Made by a program: the position numbers and the translations under genes. Of a stretch of 64,000 nt of DNA, positions 43,631-51,765 are shown piece after piece; the stretch's first letter is position 1, and each line of letters starts with the position of its first letter. The stretch comes from Planctomycetota bacterium (GTDB taxonomy: Bacteria; Planctomycetota; UBA11346), in contig JAKLKR010000001.1 of assembly GCA_023150565.1 (NCBI GenBank), positions 1 to 64,000 on the forward strand. Reading direction: 5' to 3'. Under the pieces are notes generated by a model, which saw only the letters and a list, made by a program, of their open reading frames with translations, did not search any database and was not told the DNA's origin.

Positions 43631-46600
43631 ATGACCAATTCCCGCCTGCGCTCCGTCTGCACCACCCTGCTGCTGCTCGCCGCGCCCCTGGCCTTCGCCG
43701 GTGGCGGTCGCGACCGCGTCGCCGGCGATGAGCTGCCGGTGCCGGTGACGCCCGGTCCGATCACGGTCGACGGCGACCTGGGCGAATGGGATCCGGCCCA
43801 GGCCAAGATCCTCGGCCTGGACATGAGCGGCGGCGAGGATTCGGCGCTGGTCCGGCCGGCTTTCGCCGACTACTCGGCGCGGGTGGCGCTGCGCCACGAC
43901 GAGCAGGCGCTGTACGTGGCGGTGTGGTGGCGCACCCCCAGACCGCTCAGCGGAACCGGCGATGCGGCCCAGGTCCCGCCTGGCGACGGCCTGGTGCTGC
44001 ACCTGCCGGTGCGCGGCATGACCCACCTGGCGCTGTGGCGCCAGGACGCGGACACCGCCCGGGCGGTGCTGGCGAGCGGCTCCGAGCCGTTCGCGGCCGG
44101 GCGTGCGGTGGCGGAGATCGCCCAGGCCTTCCGCGTCACCGGAGCGACCTCCTACACCCAGGAGGTGCGCATCCCCTGGAGCGCGCTCGGCGGCCGCCTC
44201 GCCGACAGCGCGGTGCACCGGGTGGGGGTCGAGCTGTGCTTCGCCGGCCTGGATCCGACCGCCGGCTACCAGGCCGCGCTGCGCGAACTCGACGCCACCG
44301 GCCAGTACCAGGGCAACCGCTGGGGCGGCATGATGTGCTGGGGTTACGTCGACGGGCTCGCCAACCTGGACATGACCCAGCCGAGCATGAATCCCGAATT
44401 GGGTGCCGAGGTGGCGCTGATGCCGGCCGGGTCCAAGGCCCCGGCCAACCCGGCGGTGCTGTACCTCGGCCACGAGCAGACCCGCACCACGCGCATGATC
44501 GCGGTCCCTGCTGGCGCCATCGCCGTCGATGGCCTGCTGTCGCCCGGCGAGTGGGAAGCCGCCAGCGCCACCACCATCGCCTCCGAGCCGACCCTGATGC
44601 CCGGCCGCTATGCGGTGGATGTGCACTGGGCCTATGCCCCCGCCGGCCTCTACGTCGGCCTGCGCTGGCGCACCGCCGGGCCGCACCTCAACATCAGCGA
44701 TCCCCAGCGCACCGACCACGGCTACGACGGCGGCGATGCGCTGCAGATCCGCTTGGCCACCGACCGCGTGACCCACATCGACGCCTGGTACCACGACCAG
44801 AGCCGCACCGGCACCATCGGCATGGTCTACGGCGCGCGCTTCAACGAGGGCAAGCTCGCCAACGCCCTGACCGCGGGCGCGCAGATGGCGCTCAAGGACA
44901 CCCCCGGCGGCGGCTACACCCAGGAGCTGTTCCTGCCCTGGGCGCTGATCACCAGGGATGGCAAGCCCCTGGCCGAGGGCGGCAGGTTGCGCGCCATCCT
45001 CGACGTGTTCTTCAGCGGCCTGGAGGGCAACCGCCTGCCGTTCATCCTCAACGCGCGCCTGGAGTCCGGTGGTGGCCTGGCGCTGCCGGTGACGACTCCG
45101 CGCGACGGCTACTATTCCGCGGTGATCGAGGACCCCGACACCCGCCGGGTGGTGCGCCGGCTGTGGAACGCGGTCAAGGCCGGCAAGGGCCAGGGCCTGC
45201 CGCGCTGGGACGGTCTGACCGACGACGGCGCGGTGGCGCCGGCCAAGACCTACCAGGTGCGCGGCCTGCACCACACCGGGGTGGCGGCGCGCTACCTGTC
45301 GTCGCTCAACAACCCCGGCGCCCCGACCTGGCAGACCGACGACGGCACCGGCGACTGGGGCGGCGACCACGGCAATCCCAACAGCGTGGCCGCCGACGCC
45401 GACGGCGTGGTGCTGGGCTGGCCGGCGGCCGAGGACGGCTACGGGGTGATCGGCTGCGATGCCGACGGGAAGAAGAAGTGGGGCTTCTTCGGCACCCCCG
45501 CCAACCAGGGCTACGGCGACTGCGGCGTGGGCCTGGTGGCGGTCGACGGCGGCAGGGTGTACGTGGCCAGCGAGGTGCACGTCAGCCCGCCCAAGGACGC
45601 CAAGTATCTGGCCGCCTTCCGCACCGCGGTGTCCTGCCTCGATCGCAGCACCGGCCGTCGCGCCGGGTTCTCGCTCAAGGAACCGTTCACCGTCATCGCC
45701 AATCTCGAATCGTCGAACACCCGCATGGGCTGGTGGTGGGACCTGTGGCCGACCCGGGACTTCTCGCTCGACACCCGCTCGATCTCCGAGGACTACGGCT
45801 TCAGCGGCCGGGTGATCGGCGGCAACCTGGTCGGCCTGGCCGCGCTTAAGGGGCGGGTCTTCGTCGCCTTCCGCAGCGACGGCTGCATCAAGGTCTACGA
45901 CGGCGCCACCATGGCCGAGCAGGCGGTGTGGAAGCTCGACAAGCCGGGCGGCCTGTGCGCGGCGCCCGACGGCGGTCTGCTGGCGATCAGCGGCACCCAG
46001 GTGGTGCGCCTCGACCCCGCCACCGGCGCCGCCACCCCGGTGGTGCGCAGCGGCCTCAAGGCCCCGGTGGCCCTGGCGGTGGCCAGGGACGGCGCCATCT
46101 ACGTCTCGGAGTGGGCCGACGTGCAGTGCGTGCGGGTGTTCGCCCAGGATGGCAGCGCCCTGCGCACCATCGGCAAGCCCGGCGGCAGGCCGTGGGTCGG
46201 CGCCTATGATCCCGCCGGCATGCTCATGCCGCGCGGCCTCGCCCTCGACGCCAGGGGCCGCCTGTGGGTGGCCGAGGACGACAACCACCCGCGCCGGGTC
46301 AGCGTGTGGGATGCCGCCAGCGGCAGGCTGGTGCAGGAGTTCAACGGCGGGACGCTCTACGGCGCCTCCTGCGGCGGCCAGATCGCGCCCTGGGATGCGT
46401 CGCGCGCCATCAGCGCCGGCATGTGGTACGGCATCGACCTGGGCAAGGAGGGCTACCGGCCGCTGGCGACCCTCGACCGCCGGCGCAGCCTCGACCAGCC
46501 GTTCTACTTCGACTTCCATGCCAACGCCGCCCCCGCCAAGCGCTTCCTGAGCGTCGGCGGGCGCCGCTTCCTGACCGCCGGCCAGCACCACCTCGCGCTC

Positions 46601-48238
46601 GGCGAACTCCAGGCCGACGGCACCTGGAAGCCGCTGTGCGCCATCGGCCGCGCCACCGGCAAGAGCGAGGCCCAGCTGCGCTGGCACGAGAGCCCGTGGC
46701 CGGCCTTCTTCCAGAAGCACCCGAAGGACAACTACATCTGGATCGACCGCAACCGCGACGGGGCCTGCCAGGAGGACGAGTTCCAGTGGCGGCCGGTGGA
46801 CCAGGAGGTCGGCAGCTGGTCGGTCTACTGGAGCACCGGCGGCTTCGACGCGGGCTTCAACGCCTACCTCGGCGGCAACGGCAACCGGGTGGTGAAGATC
46901 CCCTTCGGCGGCTGGGATGACGCCGGGCTGCCGCGCTTCGACATCGCCCAGGCCGCGGTGGCCGCGCGCCTGCCCGCCGGCGAGTTCCAGGCGGTGGCGG
47001 TGGATGCCGCGTCCGCCCAGATCTTCACCGTGGTCGAGGCCAACTCGCGCCGCTGGAAGAACAAGGACCCCGGCCTGTACAGCTTCCGCGCCGACGGGTC
47101 GCTGTGGTGGCGCATCCTCGGCAACGAGGACGTGCGCCCGCTCGGCAACCTCAACGGCGAATGCGTGATGGGGCCGGTTGACGCGGGCGGCGAGCTCGGC
47201 GGCCTGCTCTCGACCACCCAGTGGCACGGCCTGCATGTGCCGCTGATCACCACCGACGGCATCTATGTCGGGCGCGTGCTGCGCGACCCCGCCGAGGGCG
47301 GCGAGCCCGGACCGGACATGTTCCGCGGCGAGTGCATCCAGTACCTCAACCGCCTTGAAGACGGGCGGGTGGTGCTGGCGCACGGCAAGAACGTCCACCA
47401 CTTCTTCGCCATCGACGGGCTCGACACCGTCAGACGCTTCGCCACCACCGTCACGGTGTCGGCCGAGGACGTGGGCAGGGCCCAGGCCCGCCTGCAGGAG
47501 CGCGATGCCGGCGCCAGGCAGGCGGCAGCGGTCGCCATCGAGCTGCGCCGGGAAGCGGTGGTGGTGGTGGACGGCCGGCTCGACGAGTGGGCCGGGGTCG
47601 CGGCCACCCCGGTCGGCCCGGTTGAGGGCACCCCGCGCGCCCAGGTCATGCTGCGCAGCGATGGGCGCAGGCTCTACGCCGCCTGGAAGGTGGCCAAGAA
47701 CGGCGGCTACCTCAACGCCGGCGAGGATCCCGCCCGCCTGTTCCTGAGCGGCGACGCGGTCGACCTGCACCTGTGCACCGATGCCGCGCCGGTGGCCGGC
47801 CGCGCCGAGCCGGGCGCCAGCGACTGCCGCATCGTCCTCGGCCGCTGCGGCAAGGAGGGGGTGGCGATGGTCTACCGGGTCAAGGCGCGCGGCCCGGCCA
47901 GGCCGCTGGCCTTCAGCTCGCCCAACCGCCAGGTGGAGTTCGAGCAGGTCGAGCGCCTGCCGGGGGCGCAGGTGGCGGTGGCCGATGCCGAAGGCGGCTA
48001 CGTGGTCGAGGCGGCCCTGCCGGTGGCGGCGCTGTTCGAGGACCCCGACGCGCTGTGGCAGGGGCGGCGGATCCTCGGCGACGTGGGGGTGATCGTGGCC
48101 GACGCCACCGGCCGGCGGGTGGTGCGCCTGTACCGCTTCAACCAGGCGGCGCACATCGTCAACGACGTGCCCAGCGAAGCGGTGCTGCAGCCCGGCCAGT
48201 GGGGCACCCTGGAGGTGCGTCCGGTGGCCAGGCCGTGA
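43631..48238 (+). CDS. 1535-residue secreted protein with CBM9/DOMON-like domains and a beta-propeller
   Basis: A signal peptide (VCTTLLLLAAPLAFAGG) precedes two CBM9/DOMON-like domains: ~40-240 (ITVDGDLGEWDPAQ) and ~295-490 (IAVDGLLSPGEWEAAS). A FlgD-like module (~500-560; DTRRVVRRLWN, WDGLTDDGAVAPAKTYQVRG) and a long NHL/SMP-30-like beta-propeller region follow (~560-1290; RGLALDARGRLWVAEDDNHPRRVSVWD). A third CBM9-like domain ends it (~1310-1500; VVVDGRLDEWAGVA). No catalytic motif was recognised; it may bind or cut glycans. The ribosome site GGAAGGA precedes the ATG. The GTGA overlap with the next gene suggests cotranslation. Confidence 0.75.
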   Translation: MTNSRLRSVCTTLLLLAAPLAFAGGGRDRVAGDELPVPVTPGPITVDGDLGEWDPAQAKILGLDMSGGEDSALVRPAFADYSARVALRHDEQALYVAVWWRTPRPLSGTGDAAQVPPGDGLVLHLPVRGMTHLALWRQDADTARAVLASGSEPFAAGRAVAEIAQAFRVTGATSYTQEVRIPWSALGGRLADSAVHRVGVELCFAGLDPTAGYQAALRELDATGQYQGNRWGGMMCWGYVDGLANLDMTQPSMNPELGAEVALMPAGSKAPANPAVLYLGHEQTRTTRMIAVPAGAIAVDGLLSPGEWEAASATTIASEPTLMPGRYAVDVHWAYAPAGLYVGLRWRTAGPHLNISDPQRTDHGYDGGDALQIRLATDRVTHIDAWYHDQSRTGTIGMVYGARFNEGKLANALTAGAQMALKDTPGGGYTQELFLPWALITRDGKPLAEGGRLRAILDVFFSGLEGNRLPFILNARLESGGGLALPVTTPRDGYYSAVIEDPDTRRVVRRLWNAVKAGKGQGLPRWDGLTDDGAVAPAKTYQVRGLHHTGVAARYLSSLNNPGAPTWQTDDGTGDWGGDHGNPNSVAADADGVVLGWPAAEDGYGVIGCDADGKKKWGFFGTPANQGYGDCGVGLVAVDGGRVYVASEVHVSPPKDAKYLAAFRTAVSCLDRSTGRRAGFSLKEPFTVIANLESSNTRMGWWWDLWPTRDFSLDTRSISEDYGFSGRVIGGNLVGLAALKGRVFVAFRSDGCIKVYDGATMAEQAVWKLDKPGGLCAAPDGGLLAISGTQVVRLDPATGAATPVVRSGLKAPVALAVARDGAIYVSEWADVQCVRVFAQDGSALRTIGKPGGRPWVGAYDPAGMLMPRGLALDARGRLWVAEDDNHPRRVSVWDAASGRLVQEFNGGTLYGASCGGQIAPWDASRAISAGMWYGIDLGKEGYRPLATLDRRRSLDQPFYFDFHANAAPAKRFLSVGGRRFLTAGQHHLALGELQADGTWKPLCAIGRATGKSEAQLRWHESPWPAFFQKHPKDNYIWIDRNRDGACQEDEFQWRPVDQEVGSWSVYWSTGGFDAGFNAYLGGNGNRVVKIPFGGWDDAGLPRFDIAQAAVAARLPAGEFQAVAVDAASAQIFTVVEANSRRWKNKDPGLYSFRADGSLWWRILGNEDVRPLGNLNGECVMGPVDAGGELGGLLSTTQWHGLHVPLITTDGIYVGRVLRDPAEGGEPGPDMFRGECIQYLNRLEDGRVVLAHGKNVHHFFAIDGLDTVRRFATTVTVSAEDVGRAQARLQERDAGARQAAAVAIELRREAVVVVDGRLDEWAGVAATPVGPVEGTPRAQVMLRSDGRRLYAAWKVAKNGGYLNAGEDPARLFLSGDAVDLHLCTDAAPVAGRAEPGASDCRIVLGRCGKEGVAMVYRVKARGPARPLAFSSPNRQVEFEQVERLPGAQVAVADAEGGYVVEAALPVAALFEDPDALWQGRRILGDVGVIVADATGRRVVRLYRFNQAAHIVNDVPSEAVLQPGQWGTLEVRPVARP

Positions 48239-48957
48239 TCCGCCCGGCCCTGCTGCTGCTGGCCTGCACCGCCCTCGCGGCGCAGGAGCCGCTGCTGGTC
48301 TACGACGTGACCTTCGACGACCAGCCGGCGGGCGGGCAGCTGCGCCTGGTGGACTTCGACGGCTGGGCCGCCGCCGAGCGGCCCGGCGACCGCGGCCTGC
48401 CCCTGCGCGCCCCGCGCTTCCTGCGCGGCGTCACCCCCACCCGCAGCGCGCAGGTGGTCGAGCAGGCGGCGGGGATGACCCGCCCGGCGGTGCTCGCCTT
48501 CACCGACGGCGAGCAGCCGCACTGGGGGCCGACCCTGTGCTTCACCATCCCCCGCCGCCTGCTCGCGCCGGACGCGCGCTGGCGGGTCGGCCTCGATGCC
48601 GCCAAGAGCACCATCGCCATCTCGGGCGGCGTCCACCTGTGGGACGTCAGCGAGCTGGAATGGCACGAGGACGGCACCCTGCGCAACAACGGCGTCGAGG
48701 TCGGCCGCTACGCCGCCAACCGCAAGCAGCGCCTGGAGTTCACCGTCGACGGGGCGGCGCGCACGGTGGCGCTGGCGATCGACGGGGTGGCGCTGCCGGT
48801 GCTGCCCTGGAAGCGCCCCAAAGGCACCTTCGGTGAACTGCGCGTGCACGGCCTGCTGCCAGGCGGCCACAACGAGGCGCCGAGCGCGATGGTGGTCGAC
48901 AACATCCGCATCGAGCGCCTGCCCGCCCTGCCTTCTTCGGCTTCGGCAACGCGCTGA
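48235..48957 (+). CDS. Small secreted protein, beta-sandwich, unknown function
   Basis: 240 residues with signal peptide (MIRPALLLLACTALAAQE). The mature part is beta-rich (YDVTFDDQPAGGQLRLVDFDGW, RLEFTVDGAARTVALAIDG, SAMVVDNIRIER), like LamG/concanavalin-type domains. The GTG start overlaps the stop of the 1535-aa gene. It probably works with that protein. Confidence 0.72.
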   Translation: MIRPALLLLACTALAAQEPLLVYDVTFDDQPAGGQLRLVDFDGWAAAERPGDRGLPLRAPRFLRGVTPTRSAQVVEQAAGMTRPAVLAFTDGEQPHWGPTLCFTIPRRLLAPDARWRVGLDAAKSTIAISGGVHLWDVSELEWHEDGTLRNNGVEVGRYAANRKQRLEFTVDGAARTVALAIDGVALPVLPWKRPKGTFGELRVHGLLPGGHNEAPSAMVVDNIRIERLPALPSSASATR

Positions 48958-48997
48958 GCGCCGCTTGGCAGGCCGGGTGCGGCGGGAAAGCTCCCGC

Positions 48998-49834
48998 ATG
49001 CCCGCCACCGCCCCCACCCCCGTCCTCACCCTCCCGCTGTGGGACGGCCCCGCCCCCGGCGAGCCGGCCGTGCCCGCCAAGCCCGAGCAGATGATCACCG
49101 AGGGCGGCGTCACCCGCGCCAACGACGTCAGCGTGCCCACCATCTCGGTCTACCAGCCCGCCGGCGGGCGCGGCAACGGCACCGCGGTGGTGGTGTGCCC
49201 CGGCGGCGGCTACCACATCCTGGCCTGGGACCTGGAAGGCACCGAGGTCGTGGAGTGGCTGCTGTCGTGCGGGATCACCGCCATCCTGCTCAAGTACCGC
49301 TGCCCGGTGCGCCACGACCGCCCGCGCCATGAGGCCGGGGTACAGGACCTGCAGCGCGCCCTCAGCCTGGTGCGCAGCCGCGCCGCCGAATGGGGCATCC
49401 GCCCCGACCGCATCGGCGCGCTCGGCTTCTCGGCCGGCGGCAACTGCGTGGCCTGCGCCTCGGCCGGCGCTCTGCCGCGGCTGTACCCGGCCGGCGATGC
49501 CGCCGACCAGGCCGCCTGCCGGCCGGACTTCTCGGTGCTGGTCTATCCCGCCTGGCTGGTGGACTACGGCACCCTGACCATGGCGCCCGAGGTCACGCCC
49601 GCCGCCGGCGCCCCGCCGGCCTTCCTCGCCCACGCCCACGACGACGGCCATTCGAGCGAGAGCAGCATCGCCTACTACCTGGCGCTCAAGCGCCTGGGCA
49701 TCAACGCCGAACTGCACATCTACGGCAGCGGCGGCCACGGCTACGGCCTGCGCCCCTCGGCGCACGCGGTGCACACCTGGCCGGCGCGCTGCCGCGAGTG
49801 GATGGCCGGGCGCGGTCTGATCCCAATGGCGTAA
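48998..49834 (+). CDS. Alpha/beta-hydrolase, acetyl-esterase/xylan-esterase type
   Basis: A 278-residue esterase without signal peptide. Oxyanion motif CPGGGYHILAWDLEG (~residue 68), nucleophile GFSAGG (about Ser145), acid in HAHDDGHSSES, and histidine in GSGGHGYG form the full BD-FAE/acetyl-esterase pattern. The family deacetylates xylooligosaccharides and similar sugars. A GCGGGA-AAGC-TCCCGC hairpin (48982-48997) ends right at the start codon and could limit translation. The gene ends inside the outer arm of a palindrome (49826). Confidence 0.85.
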   Translation: MPATAPTPVLTLPLWDGPAPGEPAVPAKPEQMITEGGVTRANDVSVPTISVYQPAGGRGNGTAVVVCPGGGYHILAWDLEGTEVVEWLLSCGITAILLKYRCPVRHDRPRHEAGVQDLQRALSLVRSRAAEWGIRPDRIGALGFSAGGNCVACASAGALPRLYPAGDAADQAACRPDFSVLVYPAWLVDYGTLTMAPEVTPAAGAPPAFLAHAHDDGHSSESSIAYYLALKRLGINAELHIYGSGGHGYGLRPSAHAVHTWPARCREWMAGRGLIPMA

Positions 49835-49938
49835 AGCTGAGGCTGATCGAGCGCCGTGGACGGCGCTTGCGGAGCGTCGACGCCCACGTCGACGCCGCGC
49901 TGACGCTGCCATGGTCCCAGATCGGCGCTTTACGCCAT
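49826..49938. repeat. 113-bp imperfect palindrome with 12-bp outer arms
   Basis: ATGGCGTAAAGC (49826-49837) recurs inverted as GCTTTACGCCAT (49927-49938). The centre holds GCGTCGACG-CCCA-CGTCGACGC (49874-49895), a 9-bp stem with a 4-nt loop. The left outer arm contains the stop codon of the esterase gene. It may act as a bidirectional transcription end or be a small mobile repeat. Confidence 0.65.
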
Positions 49939-50272
49939 CGGCCTGACCCCGCCTGATCGTCAGGCCAGCGCCGCCTCGGCCATGACCGCGACGTTGGCCG
50001 GCGGCACGTCCGGCTGCCCGCCCTCGACCTTCCGCGCCCGCCATCGCGCCGGGCGGTGAAGGCGGGTTCTTCAAGTCCGTGTGCCGCCGGCAACCACGCG
50101 GGCCTCCATGGGGTTCGGGCGCTGATCTGTAAGAAATGTCGGGGTAATTGCTTGTGAAAAGCCGAGGTGACCACCGCCAAGCCTCTTCAAGCTCATAAGA
50201 AGTTTGGCCGGCGAGAGGACGCGGGATAAGGTGGGGGCGTCGTTCTCCATCCCGAGCCGAGGTCAGGACGCC
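49939..50272. other. 334-bp gap, no gene seen
   Basis: This stretch has no credible open frame. It contains GCGGGTTCTTCAAG (50062), which resembles GGGGTTCTTCAAGG in the gap after the LacI fusion (43410), and GGGATAAGG at 50223, a possible -10 region for the GH43-like gene (TTTGGCC about 15 nt upstream). Confidence 0.5.
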
Positions 50273-51757
50273 ATGCCGGCCACCTACTGCAATCCCCTGC
50301 CGCTGCCCGACTACCAGGCCGGGCGCGACTGCCTGCGGCCGGGTTTCGCCGGCCGCCACTTCCGCGAGATGGCGGATCCCACCGTGGTGCGGTTCAAGGG
50401 CCGCTGGTACCTCTTCCCGTCGGCGGGCATGCTGTGGCATTCCGACGACATGCTGGACTGGACCCACCACCGCATCGAGCCCTTCGATCCCGGCTACGCC
50501 CCCACCGTGGTGGTGCACGGCGACTGGCTGTACCTGAGCTCGTCGTGGGACGGCTCGGCGATCTGGCGCGCGCGCGATCCCCTCGGCAGCTGGGAACGCC
50601 TGGGCGAGCGCGGGCTGGACGAGGATGGCAACCCCACCTGGCTGCGCGACCACACCGGCCGGCCGGTGCGTTGGGGCGATCCCTGCCTGTTCAGCGACGA
50701 CGACGGCGAACTGTACTGCTACTGCAACCTCGCCCTCGACCATCTGCCGTCGCCCGACCACCCCTGGCGGCTCAAGCCGGCGGCGGGGGCGATCTTCGGT
50801 GTGCGGCTGCGCCGCGACGACCCCACCCGCTTCGCCGAGGCGCCGCGCGAGCTGGTCGCCTTCAATCCCGGGCTGCATCCCTGGGAGGCCACCGGCAGCA
50901 GCAACCAGGACCACCTGAATCCGGTGCTGGAGGGGGCGTGGCTGACCAAGCACGGTGGGCGCTACTACCTGCAATACAGCGCCAATGGCACCGAGTTCCG
51001 CAACTACGCCCTGGGCTGCTATGTCGGCGATTCGCCCCTGGGTCCCTTCCGTCCGCAGCGGCGCAATCCCATCCTGGTGGGGGCGCACGGTCTGGTGAAC
51101 GGCTGCGCCCACCATTCGGTGGTCGAGGGGCCGGACGGCGGCCTGTGGTGCTTCTACACCTGCCGGGTGCGCATCGACCACCCCATGGAGCGGCGCATCG
51201 GCATGGATCCGGTGCGCTTCACCGCCGAGGGCGAGATGCACGTCGACGGCCCCAGCGACACCCCGCGGGCGGCGCCGGCGGCCGGCGGCGGCCGGCTCGG
51301 CCTGGTGGCGCTGTCGGTCGACGCCGGCTGCAGCGCCTCGAGCGCGCGCGACGGCCATCCGGCGTTCTACGCCTGCGACGACAGCATCCGCACCTGGTGG
51401 CAGGCCGCCGACGCCGCGGTGCCGCAGTGGCTCGAAAGCGACCTCCACGCCGCCTTCGAGACCGCCGGTGCGCGGGTGATGTTCGCCGACCGCGGCCTCG
51501 ACTGGCGCACCGGGGTGGTGCCCGGCCCCTACCGCTACCGCATCCTCGGACGCGAGCATGCCCGCCAGGAGTGGTCGCTGCTGGTGGACCGCAGCGACAA
51601 CGCCATCGACCGCCACATCGCCTACGAGACCTGGCCGGCCCGGCGCGTGCGCCACGTGCGCCTCGAGATCCTCGCCGCCCCGCCCGGGATGGCGATCGCG
51701 GTGTGGCAGTTCACCGTCTTCGGCCTCCCTCATGGCGTGGCCGCCATCCCCGGCTGA
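50273..51757 (+). CDS. GH43-like five-bladed beta-propeller glycosidase
   Basis: 494 residues with no signal peptide. The start MADPTVVRFKGRWYLF is the first blade with the catalytic-base Asp of GH43/GH117-type enzymes. WGDPCLFSDDDGELYCYC (second Asp) and LEGAWLTKHGGRYYLQYS follow, then NGCAHHSVVEGPDG and a C-terminal beta-sandwich (~350-490; FAD-like RTWWQAADAAVPQWLESDL, F5/8-type discoidin look). The family covers xylosidases, arabinofuranosidases and galactosidases. The start ATG lies 12 nt after a GAGG site. It opens a rightward run with the SASA esterase. Confidence 0.78.
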   Translation: MPATYCNPLPLPDYQAGRDCLRPGFAGRHFREMADPTVVRFKGRWYLFPSAGMLWHSDDMLDWTHHRIEPFDPGYAPTVVVHGDWLYLSSSWDGSAIWRARDPLGSWERLGERGLDEDGNPTWLRDHTGRPVRWGDPCLFSDDDGELYCYCNLALDHLPSPDHPWRLKPAAGAIFGVRLRRDDPTRFAEAPRELVAFNPGLHPWEATGSSNQDHLNPVLEGAWLTKHGGRYYLQYSANGTEFRNYALGCYVGDSPLGPFRPQRRNPILVGAHGLVNGCAHHSVVEGPDGGLWCFYTCRVRIDHPMERRIGMDPVRFTAEGEMHVDGPSDTPRAAPAAGGGRLGLVALSVDAGCSASSARDGHPAFYACDDSIRTWWQAADAAVPQWLESDLHAAFETAGARVMFADRGLDWRTGVVPGPYRYRILGREHARQEWSLLVDRSDNAIDRHIAYETWPARRVRHVRLEILAAPPGMAIAVWQFTVFGLPHGVAAIPG

Positions 51758-51765
51758 GGCATCGC

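Noticed and set aside
42674..48154. 1826-residue open frame opposite the propeller gene
   Set aside because: His/Ala/Gly/Arg-rich shadow with no domains; the plus strand has a signal peptide and conserved modules.
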